Shown here: positions 26,857-35,846 of the stretch, in pieces
How positions within the stretch are numbered: position 1 is the stretch's first letter
Layout of the letters: each line of letters starts with the position of its first letter
Origin: Dyella sp. C11
GTDB taxonomy: Bacteria; Pseudomonadota; Gammaproteobacteria; Xanthomonadales; Rhodanobacteraceae
DNA: 64,000 nucleotides
Reading direction: 5' to 3'
Assembly: GCF_003121485.1 (NCBI RefSeq)
Contig: NZ_QAVX01000025.1
Coordinates: 1-64,000 of the forward strand
Translations under genes and position numbers: made by a program
The notes under the pieces: model-generated
Database searches by the model: none
Told to the model about the DNA's origin: nothing
Seen by the model: only the letters and a program-made list of their open reading frames with translations

Positions 26857-27012
26857 AGAGCATGCGTTAGCGCAGAAGAAGGACAATGGAGTGAGATGTC
26901 TGCCCTCTCACTTCTTGCTCCTTAACTCGCTCCTTATATTTCCTTGCGATTCATCGCCTCGCGGCAGCTTGCGGTTAGTCTCCCAAGTTGATCAGGAAAC
27001 CAGGAGGCCGAC

Positions 27013-27339
27013 ATGCGCCGCTTTCTTGCCATGCTTCCTCTCGCACTGCTCGTGGCGTGCTCACCGGCGTCACCGCCGCCCGACCAGAAGCCACCGCAAC
27101 CCAAATCCGAAGCAGCCAGTGCACCGGACAACGCGGAACTGGGTTCACCGCAATGGTTCGAGTGGGTCGACGAACGCCTGCAGATCAGCGACGACGGCCA
27201 TGGCCCCGACCGCGGCTCCGCCGAGTGGAATCGCGCTGTGCAGCACAAGCTGGGACAGGAAGCGCCGCAGTCGCAACCGGGTTCGCCGCAGTGGCAGCAG
27301 GCGGTGGATGCGTTGTTGAGGACCAGGCCGGCGATGTAG
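27013..27339 (+). CDS. Small lipoprotein with three GSxxW repeats, unknown function
   Basis: Predicted lipoprotein of 108 residues. The signal MRRFLAMLPLALLVAC ends at lipobox Cys16. A Pro/Ser/Lys-rich linker follows. The rest is three related units: GSPQWFEWVDERL, GSAEWNRAVQHKL and GSPQWQQAVDALL. A strong AGGAGG site (CCAGGAGGCCGAC) precedes the ATG, so the gene is well supported. No family recognised; +2 is Ser, so outer-membrane sorting is expected. Faces the SNF2 gene end to end, with a repeat between them. Confidence 0.8.
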   Translation: MRRFLAMLPLALLVACSPASPPPDQKPPQPKSEAASAPDNAELGSPQWFEWVDERLQISDDGHGPDRGSAEWNRAVQHKLGQEAPQSQPGSPQWQQAVDALLRTRPAM

Positions 27340-27432
27340 GGCGGCTGGCTCGCTCAAATCGCTCACGCGGAGCTTGGGGTTAATTGCTTTAAACGAGCGC
27401 ACCCTGAGGCGTCAGAAAAAGAAACGCTTTCG

Positions 27433-27500
27433 CGAGCACCCGACCTTTATCCCCTTTTCGGGACTCACCCCAACCCTCTCCCCGAAGGGGAGAGGGAGTA
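27433..27500. repeat. Intergenic copy of the GAGCACCCGACC/CCCTCTCCCC repeat
   Basis: CGAGCACCCGACCTTTATCC followed by ACTCACCCCAACCCTCTCCC, then CGAAGGGGAGAGGGAG. The hairpin CCCTCTCCCC-GAA-GGGGAGAGGG is perfect. Same element as within lhr at 1151-1240. Lies between two converging genes and may double as a terminator. Confidence 0.85.
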
Positions 27501-27508
27501 ATGCGGCA

Positions 27509-30500
27509 TTAGCCTGGCGCCAGCAGCGCGTCCAGATCGGCCTGATCGAAGCTGAGCTTCTCGCGCGTGCCGCCGCCTTCGAGCACGGCTTCGGCAAGCT
27601 CCGCCTTGCGTGCCTTCAGTTCTTCGATGCGCTCTTCCACGGTGCCGCCCGTGATCAGGCGGAATACGAACACCGGCTTGTCCTGCCCGATGCGATGCGC
27701 GCGATCGGAGGCCTGTGCCTCGGCTGCCGGGTTCCACCACGGGTCGTAGTGAATCACCGTGTCGGCGGCGGTGAGGTTGAGTCCCACGCCGCCGGCCTTC
27801 AGCGACAGCAGGAACAACGGCACCTCACCTTCCTGGAACTGGCGTACCGGCTCGGCGCGATCGCGCGTCTCGCCGGTGAGCGTGACGTACGAGATGCGAT
27901 GACGATCAAGCTCGTGCGCAATCAGCTTGAGCATTTCGGTGAACTGCGAGAACAGCAGCACCTTGCGGCCTTCCGCAAGCAACGCGGGCAGCATGTCCAT
28001 CAACAATTCGAACTTCGCCGAATCGCGCACGCCACGTGCCGCCTCCAGTTTCACCAGTCGCGGATCGCAGCACACCTGGCGCAGCTTCAGCAGTGCGTCG
28101 AGCACCACGATGCCGCTGTGCGCGATGCCGCGTTGCGCGATAACCTCGCGCAGCTCTTCCGCCAGCGACAAGCGCAGGCTTTCGTAGAGTTCGCGCTGCT
28201 TTCCTTCCAGCACCACGCGACGGGTGATTTCCGTCTTGGGCGGCAGTTCGCTTGCCACCTGCGACTTGGTACGACGAAGGATGAACGGCGCAAGGCGACG
28301 GTTGAGTCGATCCTGGCAATCCGTGTCGCGATGACGTTCGATCGGCACGCGGTAGTGACGACGGAACGCACCTTCGTCACCGAGCAGACCCGGCACGGAA
28401 AGATCCACCTGCGACCACAGCTCGCCCAGATGATTTTCAAGCGGCGTGCCGGTGAGGCAGATGCAACGCGGCGCGCGCAGGCTGAGCACCGCGCGACGCG
28501 CCTGCGTACGCGGGTTCTTCACCTGCTGCGCCTCGTCCAGCACGATCAGCGAGAACGGCTGCTTGCGCAGCGACACCACGTCGCGTGGCAACAGTGCGTA
28601 GCTGGTGAGAATGACGTCATGCGTGGCGATCTGCGAGAAATCACCGCTGCGTTGCGGACCGTGCAACGCAAGCACACGCAACGCCGGTGCAAAACGCGCC
28701 ACTTCGGCCAGCCAGTTCGGAATAAGGCTGGTGGGCACGACGACGAGTGCAGGCTCGGTGAGCGCGCCGCTGTCTTTCAATGAAAGCAGATGCGTGATGA
28801 GTTGCAGCGTCTTGCCCAGACCCATGTCGTCCGCAAGCACGCCGCCCACGCCGGCTTCGGCGAGCGCATTGAGCCAGCGCAGGCCTTCACGCTGATACGG
28901 ACGCAGTTCGACGGTAAGGCCTTCGGGCACCGCGTCGCTGGCACGCTCGGCCGCGTCGCGCAGGCGCGCGGTAAAACCGCGCAGCGCGTCCGGGGCTTCG
29001 AGTTCGCCGCCGGTGGGCAGCGCTTCCACGATTTCTTCGAGACGACCCGCCTGCACGCGTGGCAGGTGGAGCTTCTTGCGCGGGCGTTCGAGGTATTCGG
29101 CCAACGGCGCCAGCAGGCCGCGCAGTTCCTTCAGGCGCACGGGCACGCGGCGGCGCTCGTCGACCGGCGCGTACCACACGGCGTCCTCCGGCTCGTTCGG
29201 TACCGGGCTCAGGTTCAACTGATGATCGGCCAGCGCCTGCGCCACGGCGGGCAGCAGGTTGTGGCGCTTGCCTTCCACTTCGATGCCGATTTCCAGATCG
29301 AAGGCGTGATCGTCGGTGTCTTCCACCGCGTTGCCGTACCAGCGCACCGGCCCTTCGAGCACTTCGAACGGGAAGCTGGGCGCGTAATCGAGCACGAAGC
29401 CTTCCGCTTCCAGCTTGGGGCGAAGCGCCAGCCAGCGTGCCGGCGTGTTCACTTCCAGCGCACCGGCGTAGCCCTTGCCGGGGAACAGCCAGGCGTCATC
29501 GGGCAGCGTGTCGGCCAGATCCCAGGGCAGGCCCTCGGTATCCACGCCGGGCGTGAGGCCGGCGCGTTCCAACTGTTCCATGGCGGAGAGTTCTTCCGCA
29601 CGGCGGCGCGTGATCTCGACCAGGTGACCGTTGCGCACGCGACGCACCAGCGGCTCGCCACCACGGCCAGGCAGGCGCTCGCCTGCGTAGTCGAAGGCGA
29701 GGCGCGCATACGCGAGCGGCGGCGTGCCGGCAGCGAGCCGCGCGTGCCGCGTGAGCGCATGCAGGGTCAACACGGGCTTGGGCGCCAGCTCCGCGCGACG
29801 CATTTCGCCCAGCACCTGCGGCAGCGGCAGGCGATGCGAAAGACGGCTGGTGGGCAACACGTCGCGCAGGGTCTGGCTGTACTCGTGTTTCAGCGGCGGA
29901 AGATCAAGCCACGATGTTTCTTCGATGGGTGCATCGAGGTGCCCCATCTCCGCGCGCTCGGCATCGAGGTACCAGAGGGCATCGATGCGCAGCACGCGAT
30001 GGTTGGCCGGCATGCAGGGCAGCAGCCGCTGGCTGCCGTCGTTCTCCAGATGCCACTGCCAGTTGAGCTGATGCCCCTTGCCGCGCGACAGGCGCAAGCC
30101 GGCAAGGCCGCCGAGGAAGCACGGCGTGGTGTCGAGGATCTCGGCCAGTAGCGCATCGCCAACGTGACCCGCGAGGCGCGCGTAGCTGCGGCTCTTGCGC
30201 AAGGTCTGCGGCAAGCCAAGCACCGTGGCGGCGAGGCGTTGCTCGTGCGGCTGCAGCGGCTGTTGCGAGAGATGTTTGCTGTCCAGCGGTGCGGGGCGCA
30301 CGTAACGCCCCTGTTCGGCCATCGCCAGCAGCACGGGCGCGATGTCCACGTGTGCGTAGGGCTGACCTTCTTCGGGCACCACGTCCACGAAGAAGCCGAG
30401 CACCAGCGGCTCGGGCGGCACTGCCGGCGTGGGCGCGGCCAGCAGCTTGCGCCAGACGCCAGGCAGCGGCTCGCCGACGCTGTCGTCGCGTTGCGTGGTC

Positions 30501-30541
30501 AGACGGTCGTGCCGTTTATCGTCCGGTGACTGCATGCGCAT
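27509..30541 (-). CDS. SNF2-family DEAD/DEAH-box helicase
   Basis: Swi2/Snf2-type ATPase of about 1010 residues that translocates on double-stranded DNA and remodels protein-DNA complexes. Walker A ADDMGLGKTLQL lies near residue 570 and the box II VLDEAQQVKNP near 665. The helicase C lobe has LLSLKAGGVGLNLTAADTV and the hallmark YDPWWNPAAEAQASDRAHRIGQ near 940-960. The long N-terminal half is the bacterial SNF2-associated region and has no motif I can name. ATGs at 30541 and 30535 are both possible; a TTG at 30562 opens the frame but lacks a ribosome site. 143 bases downstream of gpsA. Confidence 0.93.
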   Translation of the reverse strand: MRMQSPDDKRHDRLTTQRDDSVGEPLPGVWRKLLAAPTPAVPPEPLVLGFFVDVVPEEGQPYAHVDIAPVLLAMAEQGRYVRPAPLDSKHLSQQPLQPHEQRLAATVLGLPQTLRKSRSYARLAGHVGDALLAEILDTTPCFLGGLAGLRLSRGKGHQLNWQWHLENDGSQRLLPCMPANHRVLRIDALWYLDAERAEMGHLDAPIEETSWLDLPPLKHEYSQTLRDVLPTSRLSHRLPLPQVLGEMRRAELAPKPVLTLHALTRHARLAAGTPPLAYARLAFDYAGERLPGRGGEPLVRRVRNGHLVEITRRRAEELSAMEQLERAGLTPGVDTEGLPWDLADTLPDDAWLFPGKGYAGALEVNTPARWLALRPKLEAEGFVLDYAPSFPFEVLEGPVRWYGNAVEDTDDHAFDLEIGIEVEGKRHNLLPAVAQALADHQLNLSPVPNEPEDAVWYAPVDERRRVPVRLKELRGLLAPLAEYLERPRKKLHLPRVQAGRLEEIVEALPTGGELEAPDALRGFTARLRDAAERASDAVPEGLTVELRPYQREGLRWLNALAEAGVGGVLADDMGLGKTLQLITHLLSLKDSGALTEPALVVVPTSLIPNWLAEVARFAPALRVLALHGPQRSGDFSQIATHDVILTSYALLPRDVVSLRKQPFSLIVLDEAQQVKNPRTQARRAVLSLRAPRCICLTGTPLENHLGELWSQVDLSVPGLLGDEGAFRRHYRVPIERHRDTDCQDRLNRRLAPFILRRTKSQVASELPPKTEITRRVVLEGKQRELYESLRLSLAEELREVIAQRGIAHSGIVVLDALLKLRQVCCDPRLVKLEAARGVRDSAKFELLMDMLPALLAEGRKVLLFSQFTEMLKLIAHELDRHRISYVTLTGETRDRAEPVRQFQEGEVPLFLLSLKAGGVGLNLTAADTVIHYDPWWNPAAEAQASDRAHRIGQDKPVFVFRLITGGTVEERIEELKARKAELAEAVLEGGGTREKLSFDQADLDALLAPG

Positions 30542-30605
30542 TCGGTCCGCTAGGGCGACCAAAAGATTCAGCTTAGCAAGGCTCTAGCAGATGTGCGCGT
30601 CTCAG

Positions 30606-30629
30606 CCTCCGGTTTTTTCAAACCGGAGG
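30606..30629 (-). terminator. 10-bp perfect hairpin between gpsA and the SNF2 gene
   Basis: CCTCCGGTTT at 30606-30615 and AAACCGGAGG at 30620-30629 with a 4-base loop. On the minus strand it lies 56 bases after the gpsA stop and about 65 before the SNF2 start. The loop side is A/T rich, but no clear U tract follows, so terminator or processing hairpin are both possible. Confidence 0.55.
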
Positions 30630-30684
30630 AGAGCGTCTTCAGGAGAGCATTCAGCGTGAACGAACGGCGCGATGGACCAAAGGC

Positions 30685-31713
30685 TCAAGCGGGCGGCGTG
30701 AAGAGGCCCCGGGGATATTCAGGCTTCTGCTCGCGGCTCATCAGCCTCTTGAGCCCTTCCGCGGGCGTCACTTCGCCATGCAGCACCGCACGCACGCCGC
30801 TGCTGATGGGCAGATCCAGCCCATGCTTGGCGGCCAGGCGAGCGACTTCGTCGGCCGTGAGCACGCTTTCGACCACCTGGCCGATCTCGCGAACGGCGTC
30901 GTCAATGGCCTTGCCACGTCCCAGCGCCAGGCCGAGACGGCGATTGCGCGACAGGTCACCCGTGCAGGTAAGCACCAGGTCGCCCAGTCCGGCGAGACCC
31001 ATCAGGGTTTCCGGGCGGGCACCCAGCGCCACGCCAAGGCGGAGCATTTCGTTCATGCCGCGCGTGATGAGACCCGCGCGCGCATTCAGGCCCAGATCCA
31101 TGCCGTCGGCCACACCCGTGGCCACCGCCAGCACGTTCTTCATGGCGCCACCGAGTTCCGCGCCCAGCACGTCGTTGCCCGAGTAAGCGCGGAAGTTCGA
31201 CGCGTGCAGTATCTGCGCCAGCTCGTGGCCGAAGGCTTCGTCTTCCGAATGCACGGTGACGGCACTGGGCATGCCCGAGGCCACTTCCTTGGCGAAGGAA
31301 GGGCCGGTGACGACGGCCGCCGGACGGTCCGGGAAGCGCTCGGCCACCAGTTCGTGCAGGAAACGGCCGGTGCCGGGCTCGAAGCCCTTGGTGGCCCACG
31401 CGATGCGGGCGCCGGGTTCCAGGTACGGCTTCATCTCCTCGAGAATCGAGGCGAAGGCGTGACTGGGCACCACGATCAGCACCACCTGGGCGCCGCGCAG
31501 CGCAGCGACCAGGTCGGGTTCGTACGTGAGTTCGGCCGGCAGCTCGATGTCGGGCAGGTAGCGCTGGTTGCAACGGGTTTGCTCCATTGCCTTCAGCGCA
31601 GCCGCGTCCCGTCCCCACAGGCGGGTGGGGACGTGATTGCGGGCCGCCAGGGCCGCCAGCGCGGTGCCCCAGGAACCCGCACCGAGGACGGCCAGGGTTG
31701 GACGCTCAACCAT
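30685..31713 (-). CDS. gpsA: NAD(P)H-dependent glycerol-3-phosphate dehydrogenase
   Basis: Reduces dihydroxyacetone phosphate to sn-glycerol-3-phosphate, the backbone for phospholipids (used by PlsB, encoded 30 kb away). 342 residues. The N-terminal Rossmann motif is [30 protein letters not shown] and [18 protein letters not shown] follow. The catalytic-lysine block [21 protein letters not shown] and the C-terminal [20 protein letters not shown] complete the family signature. Fifteen bases downstream of secB, so co-transcribed, an arrangement known from many gammaproteobacteria. Confidence 0.97.
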   Translation of the reverse strand: MVERPTLAVLGAGSWGTALAALAARNHVPTRLWGRDAAALKAMEQTRCNQRYLPDIELPAELTYEPDLVAALRGAQVVLIVVPSHAFASILEEMKPYLEPGARIAWATKGFEPGTGRFLHELVAERFPDRPAAVVTGPSFAKEVASGMPSAVTVHSEDEAFGHELAQILHASNFRAYSGNDVLGAELGGAMKNVLAVATGVADGMDLGLNARAGLITRGMNEMLRLGVALGARPETLMGLAGLGDLVLTCTGDLSRNRRLGLALGRGKAIDDAVREIGQVVESVLTADEVARLAAKHGLDLPISSGVRAVLHGEVTPAEGLKRLMSREQKPEYPRGLFTPPA

Positions 31714-31728
31714 GAGCAGACCCTTGGA

Positions 31729-32220
31729 TTAGCTGTTGAGCGTCGGCGCGGCACTGCCGCTGAGGATGCGACGCTGCTGTTCAGCGTAGAGCGCATCGAA
31801 ATTGATCGGCTGCAGCAGGAACGGCGGGAAGCCGCCTTCCAGCACCAGCGACGACAGCATCTGGCGGGCATACGGGAACAGCAGGTTCGGGCAGTAGCTG
31901 TTCAGCACGCCAGCCTGGTCTTCTTCCGAGAAACCAGCAATGCCGAACACGCCGGCCTGGTGCACTTCGGCCAGATAGGCGGTGCGCTCGCCCAGCGAGC
32001 AGGTCAGCGTGAGGCTGAGCACCACTTCGAACATGTCGTTGCCGAGGTCGGTGGACTTCTGGCCCAGGTTCAGCTGGACCTGCGGCTGCAGGTCGGTCTC
32101 GCCTACATCCTGGAAGATCTGCGGGGCGTTGGGCGCCTCGTAGGACACGTCCTTGATGTAAATCTTCTGCAGGACCAGCTGCGGCTGGCCGGCCTGGCCG
32201 TTGGCGGAGACGTCTGCCAT
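31729..32220 (-). CDS. secB: Protein-export chaperone SecB
   Basis: Cytosolic tetrameric chaperone that keeps precursors unfolded and delivers them to SecA. 163 residues. Family segments QLVLQKIYIKDVSYEAPNAP, LGNDMFEVVLSLTLTCS, and the highly conserved CPNLLFPYARQMLSSLVLEGG-type block (with FPPFLLQPINFDALY) are all seen. Ribosome site AAGAGGAA lies before the ATG. First gene of a secB-gpsA unit, divergent from rpmB. Confidence 0.97.
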   Translation of the reverse strand: MADVSANGQAGQPQLVLQKIYIKDVSYEAPNAPQIFQDVGETDLQPQVQLNLGQKSTDLGNDMFEVVLSLTLTCSLGERTAYLAEVHQAGVFGIAGFSEEDQAGVLNSYCPNLLFPYARQMLSSLVLEGGFPPFLLQPINFDALYAEQQRRILSGSAAPTLNS

Positions 32221-32325
32221 GGGGTATTCCTCTTAAGTGTTCGGTGCGTGAAAACGCAAAGGGTTTGATTGTTCCATACATCCCCGCGGCCTGCCATGCG
32301 CCCGAGGCCCGAAAGTGAGCAAATA

Positions 32326-32355
32326 TTGCGCACCGACCTGTTTTTCTGGGAGAAT
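32326..32355 (+). promoter_or_regulatory. Candidate sigma-70 promoter for rpmB-rpmG
   Basis: TTGCGC at 32326-32331 and GAGAAT at 32350-32355 with an 18-base spacer, about 170 bases before rpmB in the 311-base secB-rpmB gap. The rest of that gap holds no gene that I can support. Promoter call is by pattern only. Confidence 0.4.
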
Positions 32356-32531
32356 AGCCGGCTCGACCATGCCGACCCGGTCTTCCGGGCACGTCCGCAA
32401 CGCGATGCGGCCCTCACGGCAGACGCGAAAAGCTCCATCTCCAGCATCGCGTGGCCTTGTGCCGCTGGGCCGATGCCGCCCTGGCTAACGGGTGGCAAAC
32501 GCGCCCCAGGGCGCCTACACAGGAGGTCATC

Positions 32532-32768
32532 ATGGCCCGTATTTGCCAAGTCACCGGAAAGGGTGTGCAGACTGGTAACAACGTCTCGCACGCTAACAAC
32601 AAAACCCGTCGCCGCTGGTTGCCGAACCTGCATGAGCGCCGCTTCTGGGTCCCGAGCGAGAACCGCTGGGTGAAGCTGCGCGTTTCCAACCACGCCCTGC
32701 GCACCATCGACAAGAACGGCATCGAGTCCGTCCTCGCCGACCTGCGCGCCCGCGGCGAAAAGATCTGA
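32532..32768 (+). CDS. rpmB: 50S ribosomal protein L28
   Basis: Large-subunit protein bL28, 78 residues, the usual length. Shows [20 protein letters not shown], the basic [18 protein letters not shown] segment and [17 protein letters not shown]. The strong site AGGAGGTCATC precedes the ATG. Followed ten bases later by rpmG, the standard bL28-bL33 pair. Confidence 0.98.
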   Translation: MARICQVTGKGVQTGNNVSHANNKTRRRWLPNLHERRFWVPSENRWVKLRVSNHALRTIDKNGIESVLADLRARGEKI

Positions 32769-32778
32769 GGATTAAGCC

Positions 32779-32946
32779 ATGGCTAACAGCAAGCAAGACA
32801 AGATCCGCCTGATCTCTTCGGCCGGCACCGGCCACTTCTACACCACGCAGAAGAACAAGAAGAACACCCCGGAAAAGTTCGAGTTCAAGAAGTACGATCC
32901 GGTGGTTCGCAAGCACGTGATCTACAAGGAAGGCAAGATCAAGTAA
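32779..32946 (+). CDS. rpmG: 50S ribosomal protein L33
   Basis: Large-subunit protein bL33, 55 residues, translated by hand from the sequence: begins [20 protein letters not shown], contains [20 protein letters not shown], and ends [11 protein letters not shown]. The Cys4 zinc motif of some L33 proteins is absent, as in the zinc-free form found in E. coli. Ten bases after rpmB, and followed by a clear intrinsic terminator, closing the operon. Confidence 0.97.
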   Translation: MANSKQDKIRLISSAGTGHFYTTQKNKKNTPEKFEFKKYDPVVRKHVIYKEGKIK

Positions 32947-32974
32947 GCCCTCGGGTTTACTGATGCTTACCACG

Positions 32975-33003
32975 AAAAACCCGCCGAAAGGCGGGTTTTT
33001 TTG
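32975..33003 (+). terminator. Intrinsic terminator after rpmG
   Basis: CCCGCC-GAAA-GGCGGG stem (32980-32995) followed by seven T, 33 bases after the rpmG stop. A classical Rho-independent terminator, with an A-run on the left that could also serve the other strand. Confidence 0.93.
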
Positions 33004-33063
33004 TTTCTGCGTTGGGAAAAAATCGGACGAACGCTTTCGCGAAACGCCGCCATGTCGGGCCTT

Positions 33064-33190
33064 GGCTCTTTGCCCTTCGCTCTTCGCTCTTCGCTCTTCG
33101 CTCTTCGCTCTTTGCTCTTTGCCCTTTGCTCTTTGCCCTTTGCTCTTCGCTCTTCGCTCTTCGCTTTTCGCTTTTCGCTTTTCGCTTTGG
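33064..33190. repeat. Heptanucleotide tandem repeat (CTCTTCG-type), about 18 units
   Basis: A run of 7-base units CTCTTCG, CTCTTTG, CCCTTTG and CTTTTCG in succession. The strand asymmetry (pyrimidine-rich on the plus strand) is strong. Frames through it stay open and give low-complexity peptides; these are not genes. Likely a variable-number tandem repeat. Confidence 0.9.
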
Positions 33191-33224
33191 CTTCTAGCTC
33201 TTCCGGGCCCCGTATGACAGCGGC

Positions 33225-33487
33225 GTGCGGGTGGAGGACCAGCCCGAAGGGTGGCTGGCATGGATGCCAGCCAGTTTGTCGTCAGGGCAGGATGCCCTGT
33301 CGACAAACCCCGTAACCCGTACGCGAACCTGGAGGCCGAAGGCCGGAAGGCGCGTCATCCGGGGTGCCCTTCTCTTTGGTTACTTTCTCTTGGGCAAGCA
33401 AGAGAAAGTGACCCGGCCTCCGGCAGGAGGTCGGAAGCCCGCGGCATGCGAGCCAGGTTGTGGGATCGCCGCATAAGAGCGACCGAC
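33225..33487. repeat. Composite hairpin-rich repeat, copy A
   Basis: Contains CTGGCATGGATGCCAG, then CAGGGCAGGATGCCCTG, the block TTGGTTACTTTCTCTTGGGC with AAGAGAAAGTGACCC, and GAGGTCGGAAGCCCGCGGCA. The same blocks recur in the same order at about 41806-42105. No gene is supported in it. Confidence 0.8.
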
Positions 33488-33514
33488 TAAACAATGACGA
33501 CCCAGCGCAAAGTC

Positions 33515-33615
33515 ACTGGATCCCGGCCTGCGCCGGGATGACGGCTAAAAAATGAAACGTTGAGGCGAGCACCCGCCCCTCACCCCAGCCCTCTCCCCGG
33601 CGGGGAGAGGGAGCA
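33515..33615. repeat. Two short palindromic repeats (GGATCCCGGCCTGCGCCGGGAT and CCCTCTCCCC types)
   Basis: 33515-33542 is a single arm of the CATTCCGGCGCAGGCC family. 33570-33615 is a CGAGCACCCGCCCCTCACCC copy with the hairpin CCCTCTCCCC-GGC-GGGGAGAGGG. Both are dispersed families seen elsewhere in the window. Confidence 0.8.
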
Positions 33616-33667
33616 GAGCGTTAGGCCGCTCGGCGTCATCGCACACCCAAAAAAAAAACGACAAGCG

Positions 33668-33698
33668 AAAAAAAGCCCGCCAGATGGCGGGCTTTTTC
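33668..33698. terminator. Intrinsic terminator for the desaturase gene (bidirectional)
   Basis: AAGCCCGCC-AGAT-GGCGGGCTT stem (33673-33694) with an A-run on the left and a T-run on the right. It lies about 20 bases after the desaturase stop on the minus strand and can end transcription from both sides. Confidence 0.9.
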
Positions 33699-33718
33699 TT
33701 TCAGCTGGTGAACACCGA

Positions 33719-34915
33719 TCAGGCGTTCGCCGCCACCGAATAACTCTTCAGGCGGCCCGCGAATTCCTGCAGTGCACGAATGCCACTCTGCTCAGCCTCG
33801 GCGATCCACTGCTGCAGGCCCTTCAGCGCCTGATCCGCACCACGCTGCTCCATCAGGGCAGCCAGGCGATTGCGGAAATCACACACGGTGCTGAGCGTCG
33901 GGCGCTTGGCCAGCACGGCCTGCATGCGGTCACGGCCTTCGTTGTCCAGCCAGCGGCCGCCGTCGGCCAGCGCAAGGCGCATGCGGCGCGGCACCGACTT
34001 GATGCTCTCGCCGGCGTGCTGCGCTTCGTCGCGCAGGGTCGGCGTGATCACGTTGCGGTAGTAGTCGGTCATCGCGGCGAAGCGGTGGGTGAGCACGCCC
34101 TTGAGCGTCTCGGCATCCGGCAGGTGCACGTTCGGGCGGACGTCGAGCGTCGGCGCCACGCGCAGCACCTTGGCAAGGCCGACCGCGCGCAGGACGCAGA
34201 TGGCAGCCCAGCCAATGTCGAACTCCCACTTGCGCAGCGCGAACTTGGCCGAGCTGGGGAAGGCGTGGTGGTTGTTGTGCAGCTCTTCGCCACCGATCCA
34301 GAAACCCCACGGAATGAGGTTGCGCGCGGTGTCGGCGCTTTCGAAGTTGCGGTAGCCCCACCAGTGGCCGATACCGTTGACGAAGCCGGCCGCCCAGAAC
34401 GGGATCCAGATCATCTGCACGGCCCACAGGGCAGCACCGATCACGCCGAACAGGGCGAGGTTGATGATGAGCATCAACGCCGGGCCCCAGTACGGGTGGG
34501 CGGAGTAAAGCTTGCGCTCGATCAGGTCGTCGGGGGTGCCGCGACCGTACTTCTCGAGGTCTTCCTTCACTTCGCTGGCGTCGCGGTACAGCGACACGCC
34601 GTCCCAGAACACCTTCTTGATGCCGTAGATCTGCGGGCTGTGCGGATCTTCCTCGGTCTCGACCTTGGCATGGTGCTTGCGGTGCACCGCCACCCACTCC
34701 TTGGTGACCATGCCCGTGGTGAGCCAGCCCCAGAAGCGGAAGAAGTGCGAGATGGACCAGTGCAGATCCACGCCACGGTGGGTCTGGCAGCGGTGCAGAT
34801 ACAGCGTCACCGTGAAGATGGTGAGCTGCGTCATCGCCAGCATGTAGATGAGCATGGTGCCCCAGCCGGCGTGCGTGAGGCCGTTGGAGAGGAAGTTAAG
34901 TACTGCGTCGAGCAT
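33719..34915 (-). CDS. Membrane fatty-acid (acyl-CoA type) desaturase
   Basis: Integral-membrane di-iron desaturase of 398 residues that inserts a double bond, probably delta-9, into acyl chains. The three histidine boxes are HRCQTHR at 41-47, HRKHH at 78-82 and HNNHH at 213-217, with hydrophobic pairs before and between them. A C-terminal soluble tail of roughly 150 residues is longer than in minimal family members. The ATG at 34915 is preferred; an in-frame GTG at 34924 would add three residues. Divergent from the ABC exporter operon. Likely role is adjusting membrane fluidity. Confidence 0.93.
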   Translation of the reverse strand: MLDAVLNFLSNGLTHAGWGTMLIYMLAMTQLTIFTVTLYLHRCQTHRGVDLHWSISHFFRFWGWLTTGMVTKEWVAVHRKHHAKVETEEDPHSPQIYGIKKVFWDGVSLYRDASEVKEDLEKYGRGTPDDLIERKLYSAHPYWGPALMLIINLALFGVIGAALWAVQMIWIPFWAAGFVNGIGHWWGYRNFESADTARNLIPWGFWIGGEELHNNHHAFPSSAKFALRKWEFDIGWAAICVLRAVGLAKVLRVAPTLDVRPNVHLPDAETLKGVLTHRFAAMTDYYRNVITPTLRDEAQHAGESIKSVPRRMRLALADGGRWLDNEGRDRMQAVLAKRPTLSTVCDFRNRLAALMEQRGADQALKGLQQWIAEAEQSGIRALQEFAGRLKSYSVAANA

Positions 34916-35090
34916 GGGAAGCACCCAGGTGTATGAAAATTCAGTCTAAACGAGGGGTTTCCGTACCCGCCAGCATGGACCAGCAAAATATTGTCGCACT
35001 CATTTGCGGCAGCGACGTTAATGTGCTGTAGCGCCCATTCGACGGCCCCACCCCGTTGTGTGAAGTTGGGGGCCCCGTGACAATCATGCA

Positions 35091-35846
35091 ATGACCGCGC
35101 CTACTCCCGTTCTGGAACTGGATCACATCACCCGACATCGCGCGGGCCGACCCGCCGTGGCGGATCTCAGCCTGACGCTGGACGCGGGACAGGTACTGGG
35201 TTTGCTGGGCGTCAACGGCGCCGGCAAGAGCACCACGCTGGCGATGATCGCCGGTGCGCTGACACCCGATAGCGGCGCCATCCGGCTGAACGGCAGGGAC
35301 TTCATCGAACACCCGGAACTGGCGCAGCGCGGCATCGGCTGGCTGCCGGAACGTGCCCCTTTGTGGCCGGAACTGACAGTGCTGGAACATCTGGACGCCC
35401 ACGGGCGCCTGCGTGGCCTGGGCGGCGCGGCGCTGGCCAAGGCGCGCCAGCGCATCGTGGAACGACTGGAACTTGGCGCGCTTTCGCGTCGATTGGCCGG
35501 CGTGTTGTCGCAGGGCCAGCGCCAGCGCCTGGGCCTGGCCTGCGCGTTGCTGCATCAGCCGTCGCTGCTGGTGCTGGATGAACCGGCCAACGCGCTCGAT
35601 CCGGTGCAGGTGGCGTCGCTTCGCGCGGTGATACGCGAGCAGGCAGCTGCAGGCACCGCGGTCATCCTTTCCACGCACCTGCTGGCGGAAGTCACCGCGG
35701 CCTGCGACCGCGTGGCCATCCTGCACGAAGGCAGGCTGCGTCATGACGCCGCCATTGCCGGTGACGATCACAAGATGCTCGAACAGACCTTCTTCGATAT
35801 CGCCATGCGAGGCGACGGGAACAACGACAAGGTGCAGGCCGCATGA
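35091..35846 (+). CDS. ABC transporter ATP-binding protein, GldA-like
   Basis: ATPase subunit of 251 residues. Walker A GVNGAGKST at about 41-49, the signature in an LSQGQRQR form, Walker B LLVLDEPANALDP, and the switch histidine in STHLL. Relatives power ABC-2 exporters such as GldA of Bacteroidetes. First gene of four with successive start/stop overlaps (GCATGAG at 35843), so it works with the permease and the GldG/DUF4340-like proteins that follow. Substrate unknown. Confidence 0.92.
   Translation: MTAPTPVLELDHITRHRAGRPAVADLSLTLDAGQVLGLLGVNGAGKSTTLAMIAGALTPDSGAIRLNGRDFIEHPELAQRGIGWLPERAPLWPELTVLEHLDAHGRLRGLGGAALAKARQRIVERLELGALSRRLAGVLSQGQRQRLGLACALLHQPSLLVLDEPANALDPVQVASLRAVIREQAAAGTAVILSTHLLAEVTAACDRVAILHEGRLRHDAAIAGDDHKMLEQTFFDIAMRGDGNNDKVQAA

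Noticed and set aside
32221-32531. Possible tRNA or riboswitch in the secB-rpmB gap
   Set aside because: No cloverleaf pattern or TTCGA-type T loop, and no known riboswitch core was seen; only a promoter-like pair of hexamers.
33001-33315. Open frames through the heptanucleotide array
   Set aside because: The peptides are pure repeats (ALRSSLF...) caused by the 7-base period; no start signal or conserved part.
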